Source of the DNA: Clostridiales bacterium
Lineage (GTDB): Bacteria > Bacillota > Clostridia > Saccharofermentanales > UBA5734
Length of the DNA: 5,080 nt
Direction: 5' to 3'
Assembly: GCA_007133255.1 (NCBI GenBank)
Contig: SLMY01000102.1
Coordinates: forward strand, 1-5,080
The notes beneath the pieces were generated by a model, which was not told where the DNA came from, searched no databases, and worked only from the letters and a program-made list of their open reading frames with translations. Shown here one piece after another: positions 1 to 5,080 of the stretch. Position 1 is the first letter of the stretch; every line of letters begins with the position of its first letter. A program made the position numbers and the translations under genes.

Positions 1-1781
1 CTTTCTGCCGGTACATTAAAAAGAGCTGAGACGCGCTGGATATCAGGCTGCATAAGGTACTGTTTTTCAACGATCCATGGTTCGTCTGTAAGAAGATCAC
101 CCGTTTTGCTCAGGCGCATATCCTTAATATTGAGCTGCAGGTATTCTCGCTGCTGCCAGGCATTGATCTCCAGTGAAAACATGACATCGACCAGATCCTG
201 CACCTGAAAGACTTCGTCTGCCGCTCCAAGACCAAAGGCGATGCCATCAATCAACCGTCCGGATTGCGTCAGCTGAAGCTTAACTTTCAAATGTCTGCCA
301 TTTCCTGCCGGCTGCGCTGAAACAAGTCTCAGATTATGGACAACCCATACAGGCTGCTGATTATTTTCACCAAATGGCGCTAGTTTTTCAAGCTTCTTTG
401 CCAGGTCAACCGTCAGGTCTGACTCGCTGATCACCTTGTCTGCCATCAGGACGGTCCGGTACGATTCAGGCGCTTTCATACCGCGCGCTGCCTGTTGAAT
501 GCGCAGACGAAAAGAATCCAGATCGGATCTGCCAAGTTTAAGTCCGGCAGCTTTGATGTGCCCGCCATATTGTATCAGGTCTGTTTCAGACGCCTGCAGC
601 GCCTGCAGCAAATTAAAATCACCATAACTGCGGCCTGAGCCCTGGTAGACTTCATCATCACCAGACAGCACAAGGACCGGTCGACTGTATTTTTCGGCTA
701 ACCGGGCCGCCGCGATTCCCAGAACGCCAGGATGCCATCCATCCCTGGCCGCGATCAGAATTGACTCATTCATCCAGTCTGATTGCTTTTCTATCTCGGC
801 AGACGCTTCATCAACCAGTTGACCTTCAAGCGACTGACGCTCCGCGTTATATTGAATCAGGCACCTGGCGTACTCTGCTGCCGCGTCTATTTCTTTTGCC
901 ATCAGCAATTTTAACGTGACTTGCGCGTTTCCCAGTCTTCCTGAAGCGTTCAGTCTCGGACCCACCATGTAACCAAGCGTCTGTTCGGTTACCGCGCGCC
1001 CTTGCATATTAAGCAGGTTAAGCAGACAGGCGACTCCCGGGACCGGTGCCTGATTGAGTTTGTCCAGCCCATACCGAACCAGAACCCTGTTCTCATCCAG
1101 CATTGATACAACATCGGCGACAGTTCCCAGCGCGACTAAATCAAGGTATTGTTTCCAGAAAGGCGGCGCGTTCACAAACTGGCAAAAAGCCTGCAGCAAT
1201 TTGCAGGCCACACCTACACCAGCCAGTTCACGAAATGGATACCGGCTGTCAGGCCGTTTCGGATTGATGACCGCGTCAGCTGCCGGCAGGTGTGACTGGC
1301 ATTCGTGATGATCTGTGATAATGACCTTCATGCCCTTTCGTTTAATTATGTCAATCTGCTCATGGCTGCTGATACCACAGTCAACTGTCAGCAAAAGCTG
1401 GCAATCTAACGCTTCAATTGTTTCAAGGCTGTTGTCAGACAGGCCATATCCATCATTGATTCTGTCAGGAATGACTGTTTCACAGGAGAAACCAAGTGCT
1501 GTAAGGACATGCAGCGTCAGAGCTGTTGAAGTAAGGCCATCTACATCATAATCACCATGGATCAGAACACGGCCGCCTTTTTCCAGTGTATCCGCGAGCA
1601 GGACGCAAGCTTTTTTCATATCAGGCAGCTCAAAAGGATCATGGAGATCCTCTAATGTCCCTGCAAAGAAAAGGGTTCTTTCTTTTTCGGACAAAACCTG
1701 CCGTGAAATCAGCAGCCACTCGATAAGATCACCTTGTTCAGAGGTATCATGCATAATCTGCCACTCTTTTTTTATCAGCAT
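1..1781 (-). CDS. recJ: Single-stranded-DNA-specific exonuclease RecJ (3' end beyond left window edge)
   Basis: RecJ degrades single-stranded DNA 5' to 3' in the cytoplasm, acting in RecF-type recombination, mismatch repair and base excision repair. The frame is open for 593 residues to the left edge, with no stop seen. DHH-phosphoesterase motifs appear in order: DYDVDG (77-82), VDCG (133-136), DHH (157-159) and GTVADVV (219-225). Next come GPRLNASGRLG (274-284), DGWHPGVLGI (347-356) and GSGRS (381-385). The DHHA1 glycine motif GGHIKAAG is at 406-413, and an OB-fold region begins near LAPFGENNQQP (467-477). The metal-binding Asp and His residues are present. I chose the ATG at 1781 because the N-terminus (MLIKKEWQI) resembles Bacillus RecJ. 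Its Shine-Dalgarno is poor: AGGA sits only two bases away and GAGG about 13. An in-frame ATG at 1853 would add 24 residues but lies inside a hairpin stem. Bacillota RecJ often has a further C-terminal domain, which would lie outside the window. Confidence 0.96.
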   Translation of the reverse strand, partial: MLIKKEWQIMHDTSEQGDLIEWLLISRQVLSEKERTLFFAGTLEDLHDPFELPDMKKACVLLADTLEKGGRVLIHGDYDVDGLTSTALTLHVLTALGFSCETVIPDRINDGYGLSDNSLETIEALDCQLLLTVDCGISSHEQIDIIKRKGMKVIITDHHECQSHLPAADAVINPKRPDSRYPFRELAGVGVACKLLQAFCQFVNAPPFWKQYLDLVALGTVADVVSMLDENRVLVRYGLDKLNQAPVPGVACLLNLLNMQGRAVTEQTLGYMVGPRLNASGRLGNAQVTLKLLMAKEIDAAAEYARCLIQYNAERQSLEGQLVDEASAEIEKQSDWMNESILIAARDGWHPGVLGIAAARLAEKYSRPVLVLSGDDEVYQGSGRSYGDFNLLQALQASETDLIQYGGHIKAAGLKLGRSDLDSFRLRIQQAARGMKAPESYRTVLMADKVISESDLTVDLAKKLEKLAPFGENNQQPVWVVHNLRLVSAQPAGNGRHLKVKLQLTQSGRLIDGIAFGLGAADEVFQVQDLVDVMFSLEINAWQQREYLQLNIKDMRLSKTGDLLTDEPWIVEKQYLMQPDIQRVSALFNVPAE

Positions 1782-1811
1782 TATCCTGAAAACACCTCTT
1801 CCAGCCCCGGT

Positions 1812-1825
1812 TTGTCCTAAGACAA
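1812..1825. repeat. Short near-palindrome TTGTC-N4-GACAA before recJ
   Basis: Five-base arms TTGTC and GACAA flank a four-base centre, immediately downstream of the long hairpin and about 30 bases before the recJ start. It could be a small second hairpin in the RNA or an operator-like dyad. It does not match the Bacillus-type LexA box. The arms are short enough to arise by chance. Confidence 0.3.
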
Positions 1826-1866
1826 TAAGAGCTCGATATCTTTTTTCAGACATCGAGCCCCTACCA
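1823..1866 (-). terminator. Probable intrinsic terminator or attenuator hairpin upstream of recJ
   Basis: On the minus strand GCUCGAUGUCU (1858-1848) pairs with AGAUAUCGAGC (1841-1831) around a GAAAAA loop. That is an 11-base-pair stem with one G-U pair, which can extend outward to about 19 pairs with several G-U wobbles. The 13-pair core is followed by a U-rich stretch (UUAUUGUCUU, from 1828 down to 1819). This fits a modest rho-independent terminator ending the rpsU transcript, or an attenuator in a recJ leader. The U-tract is interrupted, so termination may be partial. The stem also buries the alternative recJ start at 1853. Confidence 0.5.
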
Positions 1867-1989
1867 AAATACTTAATTCCTGCTGCCGCCTGTCAGATTA
1901 TTTGACCTGATCATGCCAGTCTCTTCTGACAGCCGTTCTGTGTCGGCTGATATTCCTTCTCATCGGGTCCCTGATTCCTGACTTATCGC

Positions 1990-2001
1990 TTTAGCAGCTG
2001 A
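1990..2001. repeat. 12-base direct repeat, copy nearer recJ (partner at 2083-2094)
   Basis: The plus-strand 12-mer TTTAGCAGCTGA occurs here and identically at 2083-2094, with starts 93 bases apart inside the same intergenic region. In minus-strand RNA both copies read UCAGCUGCUAAA and each takes part in a possible small hairpin. A perfect 12-base match within about 340 bases is unlikely by chance, but the function is unknown. Confidence 0.6.
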
Positions 2002-2082
2002 TAAAATAATCAGTTTCTTATTAGATGATTCTCGGAGAATCTATCAGGATCTGACTTAAATTGCGCATTCAGCCACAGCTCT

Positions 2083-2094
2083 TTTAGCAGCTGA
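2083..2094. repeat. 12-base direct repeat, copy nearer rpsU (partner at 1990-2001)
   Basis: This is identical to the copy at 1990-2001 and starts about 30 bases downstream of the rpsU stop. It overlaps the CAGCT/AGCTG inverted repeat at 2076-2093, so the UCAGCUGCUAAA unit here could sit in a hairpin arm and loop. Confidence 0.6.
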
Positions 2095-2122
2095 CTGCCT
2101 GATCCGCAACGGCAGGTTTTGA

Positions 2123-2296
2123 TCAGCGTTTTCTTTTTCTGGCAGCCTCAGATTTCTTCTTACGCTTAACACTCGGTTTTTCATAGTGTTCACGTTTCCG
2201 AACTTCCGCAAGAACGCCGGACCTTGCACACGAACGTTTAAAACGTCTGAGCGCACTGTCAAGGGACTCGTTTTCTTTAACTCTGACTTCTGACAT
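2123..2296 (-). CDS. rpsU: 30S ribosomal protein S21
   Basis: S21 is a small basic protein of the 30S subunit platform, close to the 3' end of 16S rRNA, and takes part in selecting mRNA for initiation. The product has 57 residues, the usual length. It begins [20 protein letters not shown] and has the conserved centre [15 protein letters not shown] (28-42). The tail is very basic, ending AARKRKR. The start is fixed by the conserved N-terminus and a strong Shine-Dalgarno (GGAGG, seven bases before the ATG). It has its own near-consensus promoter (2373-2402) and so need not depend on the alaS-hinT transcript. In many Bacillota rpsU is followed closely by yqeY; here a 341-base non-coding gap and recJ follow instead. 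The frame contains no unusual residues or breaks. Confidence 0.98.
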   Translation of the reverse strand: MSEVRVKENESLDSALRRFKRSCARSGVLAEVRKREHYEKPSVKRKKKSEAARKRKR

Positions 2297-2303
2297 CTAC
2301 TTC

Positions 2304-2308
2304 CCTCC
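2304..2308 (-). promoter_or_regulatory. Strong ribosome binding site of rpsU
   Basis: The minus strand reads GAGGGGAGGGAAGTAG directly before the ATG. The GGAGG core is seven bases from the start codon, an ideal match to the anti-Shine-Dalgarno. This decides the start of this very short gene. Confidence 0.85.
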
Positions 2309-2328
2309 CCTCACGGCGATAACTAACG

Positions 2329-2350
2329 CGGCTTTGTTTCGGACAAGCCG
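2329..2350 (-). repeat. Possible leader hairpin in the rpsU 5' untranslated region
   Basis: CGGCTT (2350-2345) pairs with AAGCCG (2334-2329) around a ten-base loop; one more pair is possible with a bulged A. A second copy of the left-arm core, GGCTTGT, lies just upstream (2360-2354), giving an alternative partner for the same right arm. The hairpin is between the predicted transcription start and the Shine-Dalgarno. It may affect rpsU translation or stability, but this is inference and the stem is short. Confidence 0.35.
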
Positions 2351-2372
2351 GATACAAGCCACATCATGCCAT

Positions 2373-2402
2373 ATTATACTCGTTTACACCGGTCCACGTC
2401 AA
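2373..2402 (-). promoter_or_regulatory. Sigma-A (sigma-70 type) promoter of rpsU
   Basis: On the minus strand TTGACG (2402-2397) is separated by 18 bases from a perfect TATAAT (2378-2373). The -35 differs from consensus at one base. Transcription should start near 2366, giving a leader of about 70 bases before the rpsU ATG. It lies in the gap after hinT, so rpsU has independent high-level expression, as expected for a ribosomal protein. Confidence 0.8.
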
Positions 2403-2510
2403 CCGTAACTTCATCTGATTCTTACTGGCCGGCGCTGAACTGCCACGCCCGCGCCGCTCAACACACCTTTCGCTGACATCTCAGTTCACCTTTCTGAGGG
2501 CATGATTCAT

Positions 2511-2533
2511 GGACTGAGCGATCAGATCAGTCC
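2511..2533 (-). repeat. Inverted repeat spanning the hinT stop codon
   Basis: GGACTGA (2533-2527) and TCAGTCC (2517-2511) are perfect seven-base arms around nine bases that include the hinT stop codon (2524-2522). No U-tract follows, so it is not a standard intrinsic terminator. It could protect the 3' end of the alaS-hinT message or assist factor-dependent termination. No better terminator for this transcript was found before the rpsU promoter. Confidence 0.4.
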
Positions 2534-2872
2534 TTCACCCAGTGGTTTGCCGCCAATCAAATGCAGATGGATATGATCAACAGTCTGGCCTCCGTCCTCA
2601 CCGCAATTATTGATCAGGCGAAACCCTTTTTTGTCAACACCCAGCTTTCCGGCAGCTTCAGCCGCTGCCTGAAACAAAGTCCAGGCTATCGCAGGGCCAT
2701 TAGCGTCTTGTTCAAGTGACAGCAGGTCTGATACGTGTTTTTTCGGCACAATCAGGACATGTACCGGAGCAACCGGTTTTATGTCATGAAAAACGATGAC
2801 CTGATCATTCTCAAAGACTTTTTTTGAGGGAATCTCCCCTCGAGCGATCTTGCAGAAAATGCATTCAGCCAT
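2522..2872 (-). CDS. hinT: HIT-family protein, HinT-type purine nucleoside phosphoramidase
   Basis: HIT proteins of the HINT branch are small cytoplasmic homodimers that hydrolyse the P-N bond of adenosine phosphoramidates; some also act on aminoacyl-adenylates. The product has 116 residues, typical for bacteria. The histidine triad HIHLHL is at 100-105, with H102 as the expected nucleophile. The conserved ligand-binding and core segments include an N-terminal CIFCKI (4-9), VLIVPKKHV (39-47) and GGQTVDHIHLH (94-104). C4 and C7 form a C-x2-C pair that binds zinc in some family members. The start ATG follows the alaS stop by eight bases. Its Shine-Dalgarno-like GTGAGGG overlaps the alaS TGA, implying co-transcription and possibly translational coupling. 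The physiological substrate cannot be read from sequence; the hinT symbol rests on the HINT-type motif arrangement. Confidence 0.95.
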   Translation of the reverse strand: MAECIFCKIARGEIPSKKVFENDQVIVFHDIKPVAPVHVLIVPKKHVSDLLSLEQDANGPAIAWTLFQAAAEAAGKLGVDKKGFRLINNCGEDGGQTVDHIHLHLIGGKPLGEGLI

Positions 2873-2880
2873 TTAAACCC

Positions 2881-5080
2881 TCACTTTCCCTTCAACGTTT
2901 GAAGCACAGTTTCTCTGACTTTTTGAAGCGCTTCTTCTATTTTATCAGGATTTTTCCCTCCGGCCTGTGCCATGTCTGGTCTGCCTCCGCCGCCGCCCCC
3001 GGTTATCCGGGCTGCCTCACGAACCAGGTTTCCAGCGTGTACACCTTTAGTCAGCGTTTCTTTCGCGGCCATCGCCACCCATAAAACTTTACCATTTGAC
3101 TCGGCAGCAAGTACAACCACTGCCGGCGCGGCCATCTGTTTTACTTTGTCGGCAGTTTCACGCAGCAGCTGCTGGTCAGAAGCCTCAACCTTCCTGGCGA
3201 TCAACTTAATACCATCCCATACTTCTGCCTCCTGGGCCAACGCGTCCGCAACCGACCCGGCCTGTTTTTTCTGCTGTTGTTCAAGCTGCTTCTCCAGCTG
3301 CTTATTCTGGTCCAGGAGCGCTTCAACTCTTTTACCGATCTCGTCAGCAGAGGTTTTTAGTATCGCGGCCGTGTCTTTTAGAACCATCTGCTGTCTTCTG
3401 ATCAACTCGAACGCTTCTTCACCTGTAACAGCCTCAATTCTTCTGACGCCGGCCGCGATGCCGCTTTCAGAAAGAATATTGAAATAACAGGCCTCAGATG
3501 AACGTGACAGATGTGTGCCGCCGCACAATTCCCGGCTGAACTCACCAACCGAAACGACTCGTACCCTGGCGCCGTATTTTTCATCAAACAGCGCGACCAC
3601 ATCTTGTTTTCTCGCTTCATCTATAGACATTTCCTCAGTATAGACAAGCGCGTTACTCAAGATCACACCATTTACTATTTTTTCAATTTCTATTTTCTCA
3701 GTTTCGGTCAACGGCTTAAAATGAGTGAAATCAAAGCGCAGCCGCTCAGGAGAAACAGATGATCCGGACTGTGCGACATGCTCCCCCAGTACATCTTTCA
3801 AAGCCTTGTGTAAAATATGAGTTGTTGTATGATTTCTTGCTGTCGCCAGACGGTGATGGCTGCTGACTTTCATCAGTACTGTGTCACCTGGCTTAAAAGT
3901 TCCTGCTTTCACCACGCCAAGATGAAGAAAAAACCCTTCAGGTGTTCTCTTCGTATCTTCAACATAGCAAATGCCGTCTTCATGAGCTATTTCACCCCGG
4001 TCACCCGTCTGACCGCCCGACTCACCATAAAAAGGAGTCTGGTCAGTGATAATCTGAATCCTGTCACCGGCGGCGGCAGTATCAACAAGGCGGGGATTTT
4101 TGTCAGCGGTTAACACGTAAAGCACGTTTGCCCGCTCTTCAAGCTTCTCATACCCGCGAAAAACTGTGACACGCGAACGGTCAATACCTTCCGCCAGTCC
4201 GCCTTCACTCCAGGCCGAGCCATTTTTATCACGTAAAGCGCTGCGAGCCTTTTCTTTCTGCTGATCCATCTGCGCCTTGAAGCCTTGTTCATCGATACCA
4301 AGTTTTTGCTCAGCAGCAATCTCACGGGTCAAGTCAAGCGGAAATCCATAGGTGTCATGCAGGCGAAAAACATCAGGACCACTTAACTGATCAGAATGAT
4401 TTTTCTTCGCTGTATCAATTAAATCTTCAAGAATGACCAGCCCTTGCTGAATGGTCTCACTAAAGCGTTCTTCTTCCAGACGGATTATTTGCAGAATATA
4501 ATCCTGCCGCTGAGCCAGTTCCGGGTAAGCTGCGGCTGATTCCCTGATCACGATCTGAGCGATCTTATCCAGAAAAAGACCTTCAATACCGAGCAATCTG
4601 CCATAACGGGCCGCTCTTCGCAGCAAGCGCCTTAAAACATAACCTCTACCCTCGTTAGACGGAATAATACCATCGCTGATCATCATGGTCGTGCTGCGTA
4701 TATGATCCGCGACCACGCGTATCGCCACATCTGATTTCTGGCTCTGACCATAATCTGTGCCGGCCAGGCCGCACACTTTATCCAGGACAGCCCTGATTGT
4801 ATCAACTTCAAATAAGCTGTCTACATTCTGCATAATACAAGCCAGCCGTTCCAGACCCGCGCCTGTATCAATATTTTTCTTTTCAAGTGGTGTATAAGTT
4901 CCGTTTTCTTCTTTATTATATTGCGTAAAAACAAGATTCCAGAATTCAACATAACGATCGCAGTCGCAGCCAACCTTGCAGTCAGGACTGCCGCAGCCTT
5001 TGTCGGGACCGCGATCGAAATGAATCTCAGAACAAGGACCGCATGGGCCGGTACCATGTTCCCAGAAATTATCTTCTTTA
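2881..5080 (-). CDS. alaS: Alanine-tRNA ligase (AlaRS), N-terminus beyond right window edge
   Basis: AlaRS, a class II synthetase, charges tRNA-Ala and edits mischarged Ser and Gly. The fragment has 732 residues; about 147 N-terminal ones are missing, judged from the editing-site spacing of the 876-residue E. coli enzyme. In fragment numbering, GTGPCGPCSEIHFDRG (9-24) belongs to the catalytic core and class II motif 3 is DTGAGLER (71-78). The editing-domain zinc ligands are intact: HTTTH (417-421) and CGGTH (519-523). A probable coiled coil (about 565-607) leads to the C-Ala domain with its glycine run (694-699) before MAQAGG. A four-cysteine insert, C-x4-C-x3-C-x-C (29-40), is absent from E. 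coli AlaRS but is of a type seen in Bacillota. The frame is continuous past the internal ATG at 4833, which is not the start. The stop lies eight bases before hinT. Confidence 0.98.
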   Translation of the reverse strand, partial: KEDNFWEHGTGPCGPCSEIHFDRGPDKGCGSPDCKVGCDCDRYVEFWNLVFTQYNKEENGTYTPLEKKNIDTGAGLERLACIMQNVDSLFEVDTIRAVLDKVCGLAGTDYGQSQKSDVAIRVVADHIRSTTMMISDGIIPSNEGRGYVLRRLLRRAARYGRLLGIEGLFLDKIAQIVIRESAAAYPELAQRQDYILQIIRLEEERFSETIQQGLVILEDLIDTAKKNHSDQLSGPDVFRLHDTYGFPLDLTREIAAEQKLGIDEQGFKAQMDQQKEKARSALRDKNGSAWSEGGLAEGIDRSRVTVFRGYEKLEERANVLYVLTADKNPRLVDTAAAGDRIQIITDQTPFYGESGGQTGDRGEIAHEDGICYVEDTKRTPEGFFLHLGVVKAGTFKPGDTVLMKVSSHHRLATARNHTTTHILHKALKDVLGEHVAQSGSSVSPERLRFDFTHFKPLTETEKIEIEKIVNGVILSNALVYTEEMSIDEARKQDVVALFDEKYGARVRVVSVGEFSRELCGGTHLSRSSEACYFNILSESGIAAGVRRIEAVTGEEAFELIRRQQMVLKDTAAILKTSADEIGKRVEALLDQNKQLEKQLEQQQKKQAGSVADALAQEAEVWDGIKLIARKVEASDQQLLRETADKVKQMAAPAVVVLAAESNGKVLWVAMAAKETLTKGVHAGNLVREAARITGGGGGGRPDMAQAGGKNPDKIEEALQKVRETVLQTLKGK

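Larger units (their letters stand above)
1782..2122 (-). other. 341-base intergenic region rpsU-recJ, rich in inverted repeats, no convincing gene
   Basis: I find no credible protein, tRNA or named riboswitch here on either strand. On the minus strand the RNA would contain several possible hairpins: 2076-2093 (CAGCT/AGCTG), 2027-2041 (GATTCT/AGAATC), 1998-2013 (CTGAT/ATCAG), 1983-2004 (TTATC plus GCT against AGC plus GATAA, one bulge), 1930-1949 (CAGCCG/CGGCTG), 1890-1932 (CTGTCAGA/TCTGACAG) and the long hairpin at 1823-1866. A 12-base direct repeat occurs at 1990-2001 and 2083-2094. No strong sigma-A promoter was recognised. The region could be the 3' untranslated part of the rpsU message, the 5' leader of recJ, or a small RNA. 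That it is structured is seen in the sequence; any function is inference. Confidence 0.5.

Noticed and set aside
1054..1551. Two plus-strand open frames (1054-1308 and 1315-1551)
   Set aside because: Both are antisense to the conserved DHH-domain region of recJ and have no recognisable features.
1782..1853. RecJ N-terminal extension with a P-loop-like GQTGAGRG
   Set aside because: The lysine of a true Walker A is absent, the ATG lies in a hairpin stem, and RecJ homologues start near 1781; the likeness to a P-loop is probably chance.
1898..1963. 21-codon minus-strand open frame (basic peptide starting MRRNISRH)
   Set aside because: It is very short, has only a weak ribosome binding site, resembles nothing known and overlaps RNA inverted repeats; a leader peptide cannot be excluded but is not supported.
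1831..2000. T-box or other known riboswitch upstream of recJ
   Set aside because: I looked for the T-box antiterminator consensus and for SAM, TPP, c-di-GMP and cobalamin cores; none is present, and the few partial likenesses (for example ACAGGCGGCAGC near 1890) are too poor.
2056..2262. 68-codon open frame on the minus strand
   Set aside because: It is an out-of-frame reading of rpsU; the S21 frame (2296-2123) has the family sequence, a strong ribosome binding site and a promoter.
2972..3487. 171-codon open frame on the plus strand
   Set aside because: It is wholly antisense to the C-terminal part of alaS, is low-complexity (Ser/Ala/Cys/Pro-rich, including a proline run opposite the AlaRS glycine run) and resembles no known protein.
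4831..4833. ATG at 4833 as the alaS start
   Set aside because: The frame continues upstream to the window edge through conserved catalytic-core sequence, so this is an internal methionine.
4821..5057. 78-codon open frame on the minus strand at the right edge
   Set aside because: It is an out-of-frame shadow; the alaS frame over the same bases encodes conserved AlaRS catalytic-core sequence through motif 3.
1..5080. CRISPR array, tRNA, insertion sequence, phage or defence genes
   Set aside because: No regularly spaced repeats, tRNA T-arm sequence, transposase or terminal inverted repeats were seen; the window is fully explained by four housekeeping genes and two intergenic gaps.

Overview
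The window is an ordinary housekeeping stretch of a bacterial chromosome, and every gene lies on the minus strand. In transcription order (right to left) it holds alaS (alanyl-tRNA synthetase, cut by the right edge), hinT (HIT-family purine nucleotide phosphoramidase), rpsU (ribosomal protein S21) and recJ (single-strand-specific 5'-3' exonuclease, cut by the left edge). The S21 sequence, the four-cysteine insert in the AlaRS catalytic core and a RecJ N-terminus resembling the Bacillus protein all point to Bacillota. A clostridial or Negativicutes-like lineage is my best guess, but it is not proven. All frames read cleanly, with no sign of frameshift, pseudogene or mobile DNA.

Layout. Positions 5080-2881 hold the C-terminal five-sixths of alaS. 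Eight bases later hinT begins (2872-2522), with its ribosome binding site next to and overlapping the alaS stop, so the two are almost certainly co-transcribed. The 225-base gap 2521-2297 carries a near-consensus sigma-A promoter (TTGACG, 18 bases, TATAAT), a short leader with a hairpin, and a strong Shine-Dalgarno for rpsU (2296-2123). A 341-base gap without a convincing gene follows (2122-1782). It is rich in inverted repeats, has a 12-base direct repeat, and ends in a long hairpin with a U-rich tail just before recJ. recJ runs from 1781 off the left edge.

Functionally the genes cover translation (AlaRS, S21), nucleotide phosphoramidate turnover (HinT; family members hydrolyse aminoacyl-adenylates, the kind of intermediate AlaRS makes, so the pairing with alaS is suggestive) and DNA repair (RecJ).

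I see no defence island, CRISPR array, tRNA, rRNA or insertion sequence, and nothing I would call a new system. The part most worth a second look is the structured rpsU-recJ intergenic region, which could be an untranslated leader, an attenuator or a small RNA.
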